From the NCBI GenBank assembly GCA_016931085.1, contig JAFGFO010000049.1, positions 1-8,380 of the forward strand: DNA of 8,380 nucleotides. The letters run 5' to 3'. The notes beneath the pieces were generated by a model. That model had not been told where the DNA came from, did not search any database, and saw only the letters and a program-made list of their open reading frames with translations. Of the stretch, positions 1-7,252 are shown piece by piece. Both the position numbers and the translations under genes were made by a program. Each line of letters opens with the position of its first letter. The first letter of the stretch is position 1. The stretch comes from Thermoflexales bacterium (GTDB lineage Bacteria > Chloroflexota > Anaerolineae > Fen-1058).

Positions 1-408
1 GCCCGCCCACTGCCCGGGATTGTTGTCTTCAACCGAGGTGAAGGTGATGGGCTGGGCGGCCGTCCCCAGCGCGACCAGGCCGCCACGAACGCTCAGCTCG
101 GTGCCCGATTGCCCCATCACCTGCACACCCGCCTCGATCGTCAGCGTCACGCCGGGATTGACAGTAACGGTACCTGTCAACGTATAGGGGCTGCTGGCCA
201 GGTCCCATGTAGTGGATTGGGTGATGACGCCGCTGGCGTCGGCGTCGGCCTCCATGGTACCCGCCCCTTCGAGCGGGTAGGCGAGTGGGGCGGCAAGAGC
301 CGGCCCTACGGCCGGTGCGCCCAGGAATAGTGCACACAGCGCTGTAAGCAGGCCGGCCCCGATAGCGGGCAGGCACAAGCGCCCAAGTGAGTTCGGTTGA
401 GTTCGCAT
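1..408 (-). CDS. Secreted beta-helix-type repeat protein, N-terminal part (runs off left edge)
   Basis: Partial gene: 136 codons are visible and the frame is still open at base 1. The ATG at 408 follows a good Shine-Dalgarno (AAAGGAGA, 421-414). The product opens with a Sec signal peptide: basic start with R2 and R10, hydrophobic core at about residues 11-32, and a likely cleavage after an A-L-A at about residues 37-39. There is no lipobox around C25. The mature part has short beta-strand turns of the kind T-V-T-V-N-P-G-V-T-L-T-I-E-A-G-V (residues 80-95), then L-V-A-L-G-T-A-A-Q-P-I-T-F-T-S (111-125), and P-G-Q-W-A-G at the edge. This pattern is typical of right-handed parallel beta-helix proteins exported by Chloroflexota and other bacteria. 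It is probably a surface or extracellular protein; whether it is an enzyme, adhesin or scaffold cannot be told. It lies 152 bases after the cyclase gene in the same direction. The gap (409-560) shows no convincing promoter and only a weak 5-bp stem (531-535 with 549-553). Confidence 0.8.
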   Translation of the reverse strand, partial: MRTQPNSLGRLCLPAIGAGLLTALCALFLGAPAVGPALAAPLAYPLEGAGTMEADADASGVITQSTTWDLASSPYTLTGTVTVNPGVTLTIEAGVQVMGQSGTELSVRGGLVALGTAAQPITFTSVEDNNPGQWAG

Positions 409-413
409 ACATG

Positions 414-421
414 TCTCCTTT
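414..421 (-). promoter_or_regulatory. Ribosome binding site of the beta-helix gene
   Basis: AAAGGAGA on the minus strand, five bases before the ATG at 408. A second ATG (412-410) overlaps in another frame, but that frame gives an arginine-rich, non-natural-looking peptide. The frame from 408 gives a clean signal peptide, which decides the start. Confidence 0.75.
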
Positions 422-560
422 CAGGCCGCGGGCGACCCACGACCGACAATTGACGGCGTATCTCCCAGTGTGTGCAACGCGGCAGCGGGTGCGGGTTGGT
501 GAGGCTATAAGCTGAGTGTGGAAGGGTGGCCGTGAGCGCCGTCGTCGATCACGCCGGGGA

Positions 561-3500
561 TCATGCACAGCGCCTGACCCCCAGGCGGTCGAGGATTTCT
601 TGCGCCTCTTGCAGCCTCTCTTGCCCCCTGCTTCTATCTCCCTTCTCGATCTCGTACGCGGCCCAGGCGCGCAGCGTGCGCGCCCGCTCGCCCTCCATGC
701 CCGTCTCGGTGAAAATCTGTAAGCTCTTGGCGAAGCACGCCGCCGCGTCCAGCGTCTCGTCACCCAGTTTCATCGAGCCGGGCGACTCGTTGGCCACCAG
801 CACCAGGCCCAAGGCCCGCCAGGCGCCGGCAACATCCTCTTGCCCCCCACTCTCTTGCCCCAGTTGGAGCGCCTGCTGGGCCGCGATGAATGCTTCGGCT
901 GACTTGCCTTGGCCCATCAAGACCTGCGATAAGGTGCAATAGCTCTCTGATCGCCCGCCCCAACCGGCAGCTTCGGCCATGTGGATGGCCTGCACCAGGT
1001 GTGTTTCGGCGGCCTGGTAATCCCGCAGCCCGGTGTGCGCTTCGCCCAGGTTGTTGAGCACAATGATCTCGCCTTGGCGGTTACCGATTTCACGCGCAAT
1101 GCTCAAGGCGTCTTGCAAGAGCGTGACGGCTGTCTCGTAATCCTCGCACGACGCGGCGGTCGTCCCCAGGTTATTCAACGCACCGGCGGCCGCGGTGCGG
1201 TCGCCCAACTCCCGAAACAACGCCAGGGCTTCCTCAAAGTGGTGTGTGGCCTGCTGATAGCGCCCCAGGGTCTTGTGCACCCAGCCGAGCAAATTCAAGC
1301 TGTCGGCCATCACGCGCCTGGCGTTCAATTCAACGCCGAGCGCCAGGGCCTGCTCGCCCAAGGCCAGGGCGGCTTCCATCTCTCCCAGGTTAGACAGCGC
1401 ATGGCATTGGCTGCACAAGGCGCCGGCCAGCGCCTTGTGGCCTGGCTCCCCGGCCTGCCGGGCCATTCCCTCAGCCCGACGGGCGCTTGCCAGGGCAGCG
1501 CGATAATCTCCCTGGTCGAATTGTACCTGCGACAACCCGTCCCATGCTTGGGCCTGGGTGACGAAGTCGCCAGCTGCCTCAGCCAGGCTTGCCATGGCCG
1601 TATAGGCCTCGACGGCCTGGTCAAAGCGTGCCTGCTGCTTCAATGCCAGCCCAAGCCCCCGGTAATAGTCCATCCGCCGCATAGTCTCATTCTCCGCTCC
1701 GCCTGGCAAAAATGCCAGCGCCTTGTTGTAATAGTCGATCGCCACTTGCGGTGCGCCAGCCTCTTGGGCCTGCTTGCCGGCTCGCCCGTACCAATCGGCG
1801 GCCTGGGCGTCTTGGCCGGCACGCTCATAGTGCTCGCCGATCAGCCCCGAGTACTCAGCCAGCCGTTCGCCGCTCTGCTCGATCAGCCAGGCGGCCGCCT
1901 GGGCGTGATACGCGCGCCGCTGCTGCTTGAGCACGCTCTCGTAGGCGACGTCGTGCAAGAGAGGATGCTTGAAGATATATTCTTGCTGGCCGGCAAAAGC
2001 GGATCGCTCGCGCCGGAAAATCAGCTCGCGCTCGCACAGCGAGTGCAACGTGCTGTGCGCCTCGCCGCGCTCCGCCACCGGGCGCGCTGTCTCTTGGGCT
2101 TGGCCAAAGGCAGACAGGCTTGCCAGCGCGCCGTCCCAAAACGCGCGCCCCACCACCGCCGCGCACTGCAAGCTCGTTCGCTCGGGGATGGGCAGCCCGT
2201 CCAGGCGGGCTTGCAGCACGCCAACCAGCGTCGGCGGCACACGCGAGGCGGTCAGCCGCTCCGCCTCGACGCGCCAGCGCTCGCCTTTGACGATGACCCC
2301 CTCCTCGATCAGCATCTTGATCAGCTCTTCGATGTAATACGGGCTGCCCTCGGCCCGGCTGATGATCAGCTCGTGCAGTTGAGGCGGAATGCGATCCACC
2401 TTGGCCAGGATTTCTTCGACCAGGCGGTGGCTGTCTTGAGTGGAGAGCGGCTCGAGGCGCAGGACACAAGCGGCCAGTCCGGTCTGCCAGACCGGCCGCT
2501 GTTCAAAAAAGCTTGGGCGGGCCAGCGCCACGATCAAGACCGGCAGGTGACGACATTCCGCCGCCAGGTGCTCGACCAGCTCCAACGAAGCCTCGTCGGC
2601 CCAGTGCACGTCTTCCAGGAAAAGCGCGGCTGGCCTTGGCTTGGTCACGTTGTCGCGGCCAGACGCTTGCGCCGGCTTTGTCAGTGCCGTAAAAAGCTGT
2701 ACCAGGTAGTGAAAAGCGCGGTTGCGTATTTGCCGTGCGTCGTCCAGGATGCCTCGCAGGTGGGGGCTGGCCGAAAAATCGAAACCGAGCATGTGGCCGA
2801 TAAAGTGTGCCCACAGGCGCACCTCGGCTTCTCCATCTTGTTGCCCGGCCGCTTGCGCCAGGCCCACGAGCCCCTCTTCCAGCTTGTCGCGCGCCACGGC
2901 CCCCTCGTCGCTGTTCCTGATGTCGAAACGCAGGGCAAAAGTGTCGCGGATGAGGGCGTAAGGCAGCTTGCTGGTGCGTTGATCGGCACGCCCCCTCAAG
3001 GTCAGCAGCTCGGCCGGCGACTGGGCAAGCCAGCGGCCAAACTCGTACAACAGGCGCGATTTGCCCACCCCGGCCTCGCCGGCGACGACGACCACGCGCA
3101 TGGCGTGCTGCTCGATGGCTGCCTGGAGAGCCTGCTGCAAGCTGGCCAGCTCGGCCTGGCGCCCAACCATGGCCGTTTCTATACCCTCCACGCCCCGTGT
3201 CGGCGCGCGAAAGGCGCGCGGTTTGACTCCACGCACCTCGTAGACCTGTACCGGCTCTTTTTTGCCCCTGATGGTGATGGGGTCGAGCGTTTTTACCTCG
3301 AACAAGCCGCGCACGTGACGAAAACTGTCGTGCGAGATGAGGATGCCGCCCACCGGCGCGGCGTGCTCCAGCCGGCTGGCCAGGTTGACGGTGTCGCCCA
3401 TGGCGGTGTACTCGGCGGTCGTGCCCACTTGCCCCAACAGCACCGGGCCGGTGTTGATGCCGATGCGCATGGCAAGCCCAGATCTCGGATCTCGGGCCTC

Positions 3501-4013
3501 GGATCTAGTCGCCGACACTTGCGTTCTGAACCCAGCCAGCGCTGCTTGCATGGCCAGGGCGGCCAGGATGGCGCGCTCGGGGTCGTCTTCGCGGGCGGTG
3601 GGCGCGCCGAAAAGCGCCATGACGGCGTCGCCGATGTGCTTGTCGATGTAGCCGCCGTGCGACGTTATCGCCCCGTCGAGCCGGCGCCACAGATCGTTCA
3701 TGGTATCGCTCAGCTCTTCGGCGTCCATCGTTTCGGACATAGCCGTAAAGCCAGACACGTCGGCAAAGAGCACTGTGATCTGCTTGCGCTGGCGAGACAC
3801 GTCCTCCACCCCGGCCGGGGCAGGCGGCTGGCTGACCAGCGTGGCCAATTTCTCGCGCGCAACGGCGATCAGCGGCTCGACGACCGCCTCGCCCAACACG
3901 ACGCGTTGGGCTTCCAGGGCCGCGATGGCCTGTTCGAGCTGCCGGCGCTCTTGAGACACGTCATCGCCCTCGGGCCGGGCCGGGGTTGGGGGAACACTGG
4001 CTGATAGAGACAT
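561..4013 (-). CDS. Class III nucleotide cyclase - AAA/STAND ATPase - TPR protein (predicted adenylate cyclase)
   Basis: 1150 residues, cytoplasmic, no membrane segment. A predicted coiled coil at about 20-60 leads into a class III cyclase domain (about 74-265). Metal-binding aspartates are D85 (F-A-D-V-S-G-F-T) and D129 (K-H-I-G-D-A). The adenine pocket has K125 and T203. Transition-state residues are N210 and R214 (N-L-A-S-R). All catalytic positions are present in one chain, so a homodimer could make cAMP from ATP. Next comes an AAA_16/STAND-type ATPase: V-G-R at 283-285, Walker A G-E-A-G-V-G-K-S at 312-319, Walker B L-F-L-E-D at 464-468 followed by V-H-W-A-D. About ten TPR-like repeats fill 715-1145 and are likely to bind a partner. 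Human soluble adenylyl cyclase has a similar cyclase-ATPase-TPR order but two cyclase domains. Start: ATG at 4013, 10 bases after the upstream stop and without a clear Shine-Dalgarno, so translational coupling is likely. A seven-base tandem repeat lies within the cyclase domain. Class is certain; substrate and signal are inferred. Confidence 0.93.
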   Translation of the reverse strand: MSLSASVPPTPARPEGDDVSQERRQLEQAIAALEAQRVVLGEAVVEPLIAVAREKLATLVSQPPAPAGVEDVSRQRKQITVLFADVSGFTAMSETMDAEELSDTMNDLWRRLDGAITSHGGYIDKHIGDAVMALFGAPTAREDDPERAILAALAMQAALAGFRTQVSATRSEARDPRSGLAMRIGINTGPVLLGQVGTTAEYTAMGDTVNLASRLEHAAPVGGILISHDSFRHVRGLFEVKTLDPITIRGKKEPVQVYEVRGVKPRAFRAPTRGVEGIETAMVGRQAELASLQQALQAAIEQHAMRVVVVAGEAGVGKSRLLYEFGRWLAQSPAELLTLRGRADQRTSKLPYALIRDTFALRFDIRNSDEGAVARDKLEEGLVGLAQAAGQQDGEAEVRLWAHFIGHMLGFDFSASPHLRGILDDARQIRNRAFHYLVQLFTALTKPAQASGRDNVTKPRPAALFLEDVHWADEASLELVEHLAAECRHLPVLIVALARPSFFEQRPVWQTGLAACVLRLEPLSTQDSHRLVEEILAKVDRIPPQLHELIISRAEGSPYYIEELIKMLIEEGVIVKGERWRVEAERLTASRVPPTLVGVLQARLDGLPIPERTSLQCAAVVGRAFWDGALASLSAFGQAQETARPVAERGEAHSTLHSLCERELIFRRERSAFAGQQEYIFKHPLLHDVAYESVLKQQRRAYHAQAAAWLIEQSGERLAEYSGLIGEHYERAGQDAQAADWYGRAGKQAQEAGAPQVAIDYYNKALAFLPGGAENETMRRMDYYRGLGLALKQQARFDQAVEAYTAMASLAEAAGDFVTQAQAWDGLSQVQFDQGDYRAALASARRAEGMARQAGEPGHKALAGALCSQCHALSNLGEMEAALALGEQALALGVELNARRVMADSLNLLGWVHKTLGRYQQATHHFEEALALFRELGDRTAAAGALNNLGTTAASCEDYETAVTLLQDALSIAREIGNRQGEIIVLNNLGEAHTGLRDYQAAETHLVQAIHMAEAAGWGGRSESYCTLSQVLMGQGKSAEAFIAAQQALQLGQESGGQEDVAGAWRALGLVLVANESPGSMKLGDETLDAAACFAKSLQIFTETGMEGERARTLRAWAAYEIEKGDRSRGQERLQEAQEILDRLGVRRCA
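3481..3508. repeat. Heptanucleotide tandem repeat (4 units) inside the cyclase domain
   Basis: Four head-to-tail seven-base units on the plus strand: GATCTCG, GATCTCG, GGCCTCG, GATCTAG. They encode residues 169-178 of the cyclase protein (T-R-S-E-A-R-D-P-R-S), a polar stretch between the helix after the second metal aspartate and the strand M-R-I-G-I-N-T-G. This is a surface-loop position that varies in the family. The unit length is not a multiple of three, so only changes of three units keep the frame. Confidence 0.7.
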
Positions 4014-4023
4014 TTTTTGCCGC

Positions 4024-7000
4024 TCACTCGCGGCGCCTGATCCACCACACGCCGCCGCACATCACCACGAGCAGCCCCAGCGCGGCAAGCATCCAGGGCG
4101 GCCTGGCAGCCATGGGCAAGGCATGGCGTAGGCCGGCGTCAGTTAGAATGAGCCGGCTCATGATAACTGCAGTTGGCGCATGCTCTTCCGTGCCAATCGC
4201 CCAGGTGCTAAAGCTGATGACGTTGGTAGCCGTGACCAGGTTGGCGGCCTGGCCTACGGTCGAGGTGTAGCTTTGCCACTGCCCACTGCCTGTGTAGCGG
4301 TACAGTTGCAACTGGCCCTCGTCACTGATGCCGGCCGCCGCCAGGTCCGAGTCTTCGTAGTGCAAAGTCAGCGTGGCCGTGAAGCCGCTCCCGTCACCCT
4401 CGATCTTGTACGTGCGCGGCAGGGGGCGGCTGATTTCTTGGCCGGTGGGAAAGTCGGCAATGCGTGTGACCGTGACGTGGCCTAGCGTCCCGATGGCCGC
4501 CTTATCGGCAAAGGACAGTATCCCACCGGTCGCCCCGAAATTGTATTGGCCGGCGGCTTCGATGGGCAGCGCGGCGCTGGCCACGCTGACGGTATCGCTC
4601 AGGGGTGGGAGCGGCGGTTCACCCTCGACGGCTGGCAGTCCCCGCCACATCTTGCCCAATACCGCGGCCGGGGACCGGCGGCCGGTCTCGGCTGCCGCCG
4701 CCCGTGCCTGCGCTTGTGTCCCGACCTGGATAAGGATGCCGTACCTGGCCGCGGTATAGCCGTACACCTCGACCTGGTACACGCCGGTCACCGTGTCTGT
4801 GACGAGCAAGATTTCGGTGCTCGTGCTTTCGTTGGTGGAGCGGAGCTTCTGGCCTGACTCCCAGTCCGGCGGCCAGATGTACAAATCGGGGTCGCCTTGC
4901 GTCGACTCTACCGTGACGGACAGTACGTTTCCCGGCGTCAGCGTCTGCCGGTAGACGTGCGTCTGGCCGCGCCCCACCTGCCCGCCCTCTGGCAGGTAGT
5001 TGATGCCGCGCTGGTAGGGGATGGGCGAGACATTGCCGGCATCGTCCCTGGCCCAAGCCTGGATATAGTGCAGGCCGTCAACCGGCGTCAATTGCCAGCG
5101 ATAGTTGTTAGCGTTGATCGTGTCGCTGACCACCCAGCCACTGTCGTGCAGCGACACCCACAAGTGGGCGGCCTGGTTGTACTCGAGCTCGACGTAGCGC
5201 AAGTGGGTCACTCGCCCTTCACCCGTGTCGCTGGCTTGGACGGCCAGGTAGATCAGCGTATCCGTCACCGTATCGCTGTCCGGCTGCTCGCCTGGCGCGG
5301 TTTTGATCGCAAGCGAATTCACACGGGGTGCTTGTGCATCTGCGCCGGTTGCTCCTTCTACGGCCAGCGTGCGAGTGACGGTGTTGTTGGTCTTGCTGGC
5401 CTCGGGGATTTGACCGAGCGGGTCGATCACGGCCTGCAGCGTGTAGGTGCCGGTCGCCGGCGGCGTCCATTCCAGCCATTGGGTGTGCCGGCCGGTGTTG
5501 GGTGGCAGCGATGAAACGTAGACGTCGCCCACGAACTGGCCATCGACGAAAAAGCGCACCGGCACATCCTGCAAGGTCAGTGTGCCGGTCAGCCGGTGCA
5601 CCAACAGTCCCAGTCGAGCCACCTTGCCGGTGTAGGGGACACCTGGGTTGACCCACATCTCCTCGGCCTGGGCGAACAGATCGTCCTCGTGCGATAGGAC
5701 GGTATAGGTGGCCGGCAATACGCTGGCGCTGCCCGTTCCATAAAAGGCTCGCAGGCTGTACGAGCCGGGAGCCAGGCCGGCCGGGGCGGTGGCGCGCAGC
5801 CTGGTCTGGTTGACCACAACCACGTTTTCAAGTCCAATGCTGTCCAGGCTCACCGAGATGCCGGGGTGAAAGTTGAAGCCGTACACGTTCAAGTCGCCCG
5901 GCAAATCGGCGTATGCCTGGCTGGGGTAGCTTTGCCGCAAGTCCGGCTGGCCGGGCAGCACGCTAAAAGCGCCCGGCAGCCGGCCTACCTTGCCGCCCGG
6001 ATCGGTCACGGCCAGGCAATAGTCCCCGTGGGGCAGGTTGGCCGGGAGGACGGCAAACATGTCTGACCCTTTCACGCTGGTGTTGCCCAACGCGTGAACG
6101 CACTCCTGGCATATCCCGGCCTGGTAAGGGCACAGCGCGGCCCTGGACTGGGGGACAAGGTTTGTCCCGCTGATGACGACACAAGTATTCCGGTCGTTGT
6201 ATCCCCAGGTTGGGGTCATGCCGTTCACAACGGGCTGCACGCCCGTCACGGCCGGCGTGGAGCGGACGCTGAGCCGGTAAGTGGACTCGGCCGGGTCGAG
6301 GGCTTGCAGGTCATTGCTCAGTCGCAGGTAACGCCAGCCGTCGGTCTTGGGATGCTCGGTCAACTGGTAGGTCTCCCCGCCAAAGGTGGGGGGAGGCACC
6401 TGGCACGTGCTCCACACTTCAAAGATGGGATGCGCCTCCGCGCCCGTGCCGGCCGCCGTCACGGTGTACGTCCAACTGGCCGTGACCGGGTACTTGACCC
6501 AGTCCACGTCTCCCGCCGGGTCAAAGCGGCGGACTTGGAACGTGCCGTCCGTGGGGATCTCCACCGCCTGTTCGCACGCGTCGTCGGGTTCGTACGTGTC
6601 TATTCCTTCAGGCGCGACCTGGATCTGAACCTGCTTGAGATTGTTGGCCTCGTCGATTTCGGCTATCCGCTCGTAGGGGTCGACCCAGGCGTAAGCCACG
6701 TGCGGCCCGGACTGTCCAAAGGTGAATCCACTGTATTCCCAGGTGACACAAGCGTCCGCCGGCCACTCGACGTACATGACGAGAGGCTTGGTTGGCTGCG
6801 TGGTGCTGATGGGCGGCTGGTCGAGTGGGTCGATGTACAGGTGAATGCGCCGTCCCCCAACGGTATCGCTGCCGGGCGCGTTACATGCCTCGATGGTGAA
6901 CGAAACGGGCGCGTAGAGGGCCGCCTGGGTTGGGGTAACCGTAAAGGTCTTGATATACAGGTCGACCGCGGCGGGAGCGGCTTGGAGCCTGGCATCGACC

Positions 7001-7068
7001 GGCGCAAAGGCCACGGCCGCCCAGACGAGAATGAGGCCGAGCAGGAATAGGCTGCTAACTTTTATCAT
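4024..7068 (-). CDS. Secreted, membrane-anchored multidomain protein (CARDB, PPC and IPT/TIG-like modules)
   Basis: 1014 residues. The ATG at 7068 has a strong Shine-Dalgarno. A signal peptide (hydrophobic core about 5-22) is followed by beta-sandwich modules: a CARDB-like domain (about 35-151) ending in A-W-V-D-P-Y-E-R-I-A-E-I-D-E-A-N-N; a PPC-like domain (about 155-270) opening with D-T-Y-E-P-D-D and containing G-D-V-D-W-V-K-Y; two IPT/TIG-like domains (about 272-372 and 376-458); a second CARDB-like domain (about 462-570) ending in A-V-I-D-P-L-G-Q-I-P-E-A-S-K-T-N-N; an Ig-like region (about 580-690); a second PPC domain (about 692-783) with G-D-P-D-L-Y-I-W; a low-complexity linker; and a last beta domain (about 825-960). 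A single membrane helix (about 990-1010) and the tail R-R-R-E anchor the C-terminus, leaving the rest outside. No protease or glycosidase catalytic motif was recognised, so a binding or structural surface role is likely. It is the first gene of the leftward unit, with the cyclase gene starting 10 bases after its stop. Domain borders are by eye. Confidence 0.88.
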   Translation of the reverse strand: MIKVSSLFLLGLILVWAAVAFAPVDARLQAAPAAVDLYIKTFTVTPTQAALYAPVSFTIEACNAPGSDTVGGRRIHLYIDPLDQPPISTTQPTKPLVMYVEWPADACVTWEYSGFTFGQSGPHVAYAWVDPYERIAEIDEANNLKQVQIQVAPEGIDTYEPDDACEQAVEIPTDGTFQVRRFDPAGDVDWVKYPVTASWTYTVTAAGTGAEAHPIFEVWSTCQVPPPTFGGETYQLTEHPKTDGWRYLRLSNDLQALDPAESTYRLSVRSTPAVTGVQPVVNGMTPTWGYNDRNTCVVISGTNLVPQSRAALCPYQAGICQECVHALGNTSVKGSDMFAVLPANLPHGDYCLAVTDPGGKVGRLPGAFSVLPGQPDLRQSYPSQAYADLPGDLNVYGFNFHPGISVSLDSIGLENVVVVNQTRLRATAPAGLAPGSYSLRAFYGTGSASVLPATYTVLSHEDDLFAQAEEMWVNPGVPYTGKVARLGLLVHRLTGTLTLQDVPVRFFVDGQFVGDVYVSSLPPNTGRHTQWLEWTPPATGTYTLQAVIDPLGQIPEASKTNNTVTRTLAVEGATGADAQAPRVNSLAIKTAPGEQPDSDTVTDTLIYLAVQASDTGEGRVTHLRYVELEYNQAAHLWVSLHDSGWVVSDTINANNYRWQLTPVDGLHYIQAWARDDAGNVSPIPYQRGINYLPEGGQVGRGQTHVYRQTLTPGNVLSVTVESTQGDPDLYIWPPDWESGQKLRSTNESTSTEILLVTDTVTGVYQVEVYGYTAARYGILIQVGTQAQARAAAAETGRRSPAAVLGKMWRGLPAVEGEPPLPPLSDTVSVASAALPIEAAGQYNFGATGGILSFADKAAIGTLGHVTVTRIADFPTGQEISRPLPRTYKIEGDGSGFTATLTLHYEDSDLAAAGISDEGQLQLYRYTGSGQWQSYTSTVGQAANLVTATNVISFSTWAIGTEEHAPTAVIMSRLILTDAGLRHALPMAARPPWMLAALGLLVVMCGGVWWIRRRE

Positions 7069-7073
7069 ATCTT

Positions 7074-7079
7074 TCCTCC
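7074..7079 (-). promoter_or_regulatory. Ribosome binding site of the secreted multidomain protein
   Basis: GGAGGA on the minus strand, five bases before the ATG at 7068. It is a near-perfect Shine-Dalgarno and fixes the start, which is also where the signal peptide begins. Confidence 0.85.
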
Positions 7080-7091
7080 ATGTCGTTTTCA

Positions 7092-7140
7092 GGTAGGGAT
7101 GGTTGGCATGTCCCGCGCAGGCGTACGTCCCATCCCTACC
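7092..7140. repeat. Perfect 11-bp inverted repeat in the leader of the secreted-protein gene
   Basis: GGTAGGGATGG at 7092-7102 is the exact reverse complement of CCATCCCTACC at 7130-7140; the loop is 27 bases. In the minus-strand transcript the hairpin lies between the predicted start of transcription (about 7161) and the Shine-Dalgarno (7079-7074), leaving 12 bases between hairpin and Shine-Dalgarno. There is no T-run after it in either direction, so it does not look like a classical intrinsic terminator. It could be a leader RNA structure, a protein-binding palindrome, or one copy of a dispersed palindromic repeat. Confidence 0.7.
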
Positions 7141-7167
7141 GGGTTTGGCTCTTCGATCGAGTATCTC

Positions 7168-7196
7168 ATTTTATAACCAAAAGTTGTTTTTGTCCA
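7168..7196 (-). promoter_or_regulatory. Sigma70-like promoter for the leftward unit
   Basis: Read on the minus strand: -35 box TGGACA (7196-7191, 5 of 6 to consensus), a spacer of 17 bases, and -10 box TAAAAT (7173-7168, 5 of 6). Transcription would start at about 7161, giving a leader of about 90 bases before the ATG at 7068. The spacer holds a small inverted pair, CAAAA (7178-7182) with TTTTG (7188-7192), which could be a weak operator. The area is clearly more AT-rich than the surrounding coding DNA. Confidence 0.65.
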
Positions 7197-7216
7197 ATGG
7201 GCGGGCGTTGGCGGGC

Positions 7217-7245
7217 TGGACACACAGCGCTGATTGGGTTATAAT
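7217..7245 (+). promoter_or_regulatory. Sigma70-like promoter for the 204-residue protein (leaderless)
   Basis: -35 box TGGACA (7217-7222, 5 of 6 to consensus), spacer of 17 bases, -10 box TATAAT (7240-7245, perfect). Seven bases separate the -10 box from the ATG at 7253, which is the usual distance to the first transcribed base. The mRNA is therefore predicted to begin at or next to the start codon. Confidence 0.75.
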
Positions 7246-7252
7246 GGCGGCC

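Noticed and set aside
409..560. Possible promoter (TTGCAC, 17 bases, GTCAAT) and small stem between the cyclase and beta-helix genes
   Set aside because: The -10 match is poor and the stem is only 5 bp, so neither supports a separate promoter or a terminator.
29..763. Minus-strand frame crossing from the cyclase C-terminus into the beta-helix gene, including an ATG at 412
   Set aside because: The translation is arginine-rich and disordered and overlaps two real genes in other frames; the signal peptide is only in the frame starting at 408.
981..4004. Very long open frame (about 1000 codons) on the plus strand, antisense to the cyclase gene
   Set aside because: It mirrors the cyclase coding strand, a common by-product of high GC content. 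The translation has no recognisable domain, while the minus frame has intact cyclase, Walker and TPR motifs.
4897..5514. Open frame of 205 codons on the plus strand within the secreted-protein gene
   Set aside because: Antisense shadow with no ribosome binding site and no motifs.
6094..7050. Open frame of 318 codons on the plus strand, antisense to the secreted-protein gene
   Set aside because: Low-complexity, Arg/Gly/Val-rich translation without motifs; the minus strand has a signal peptide and ordered domains over the same bases.
7103..7252. N-terminal extension of the 204-residue protein from a TTG at 7103 or the ATG at 7244
   Set aside because: It would translate through the palindrome and both promoters; the ATG at 7244 lies inside the perfect -10 box.
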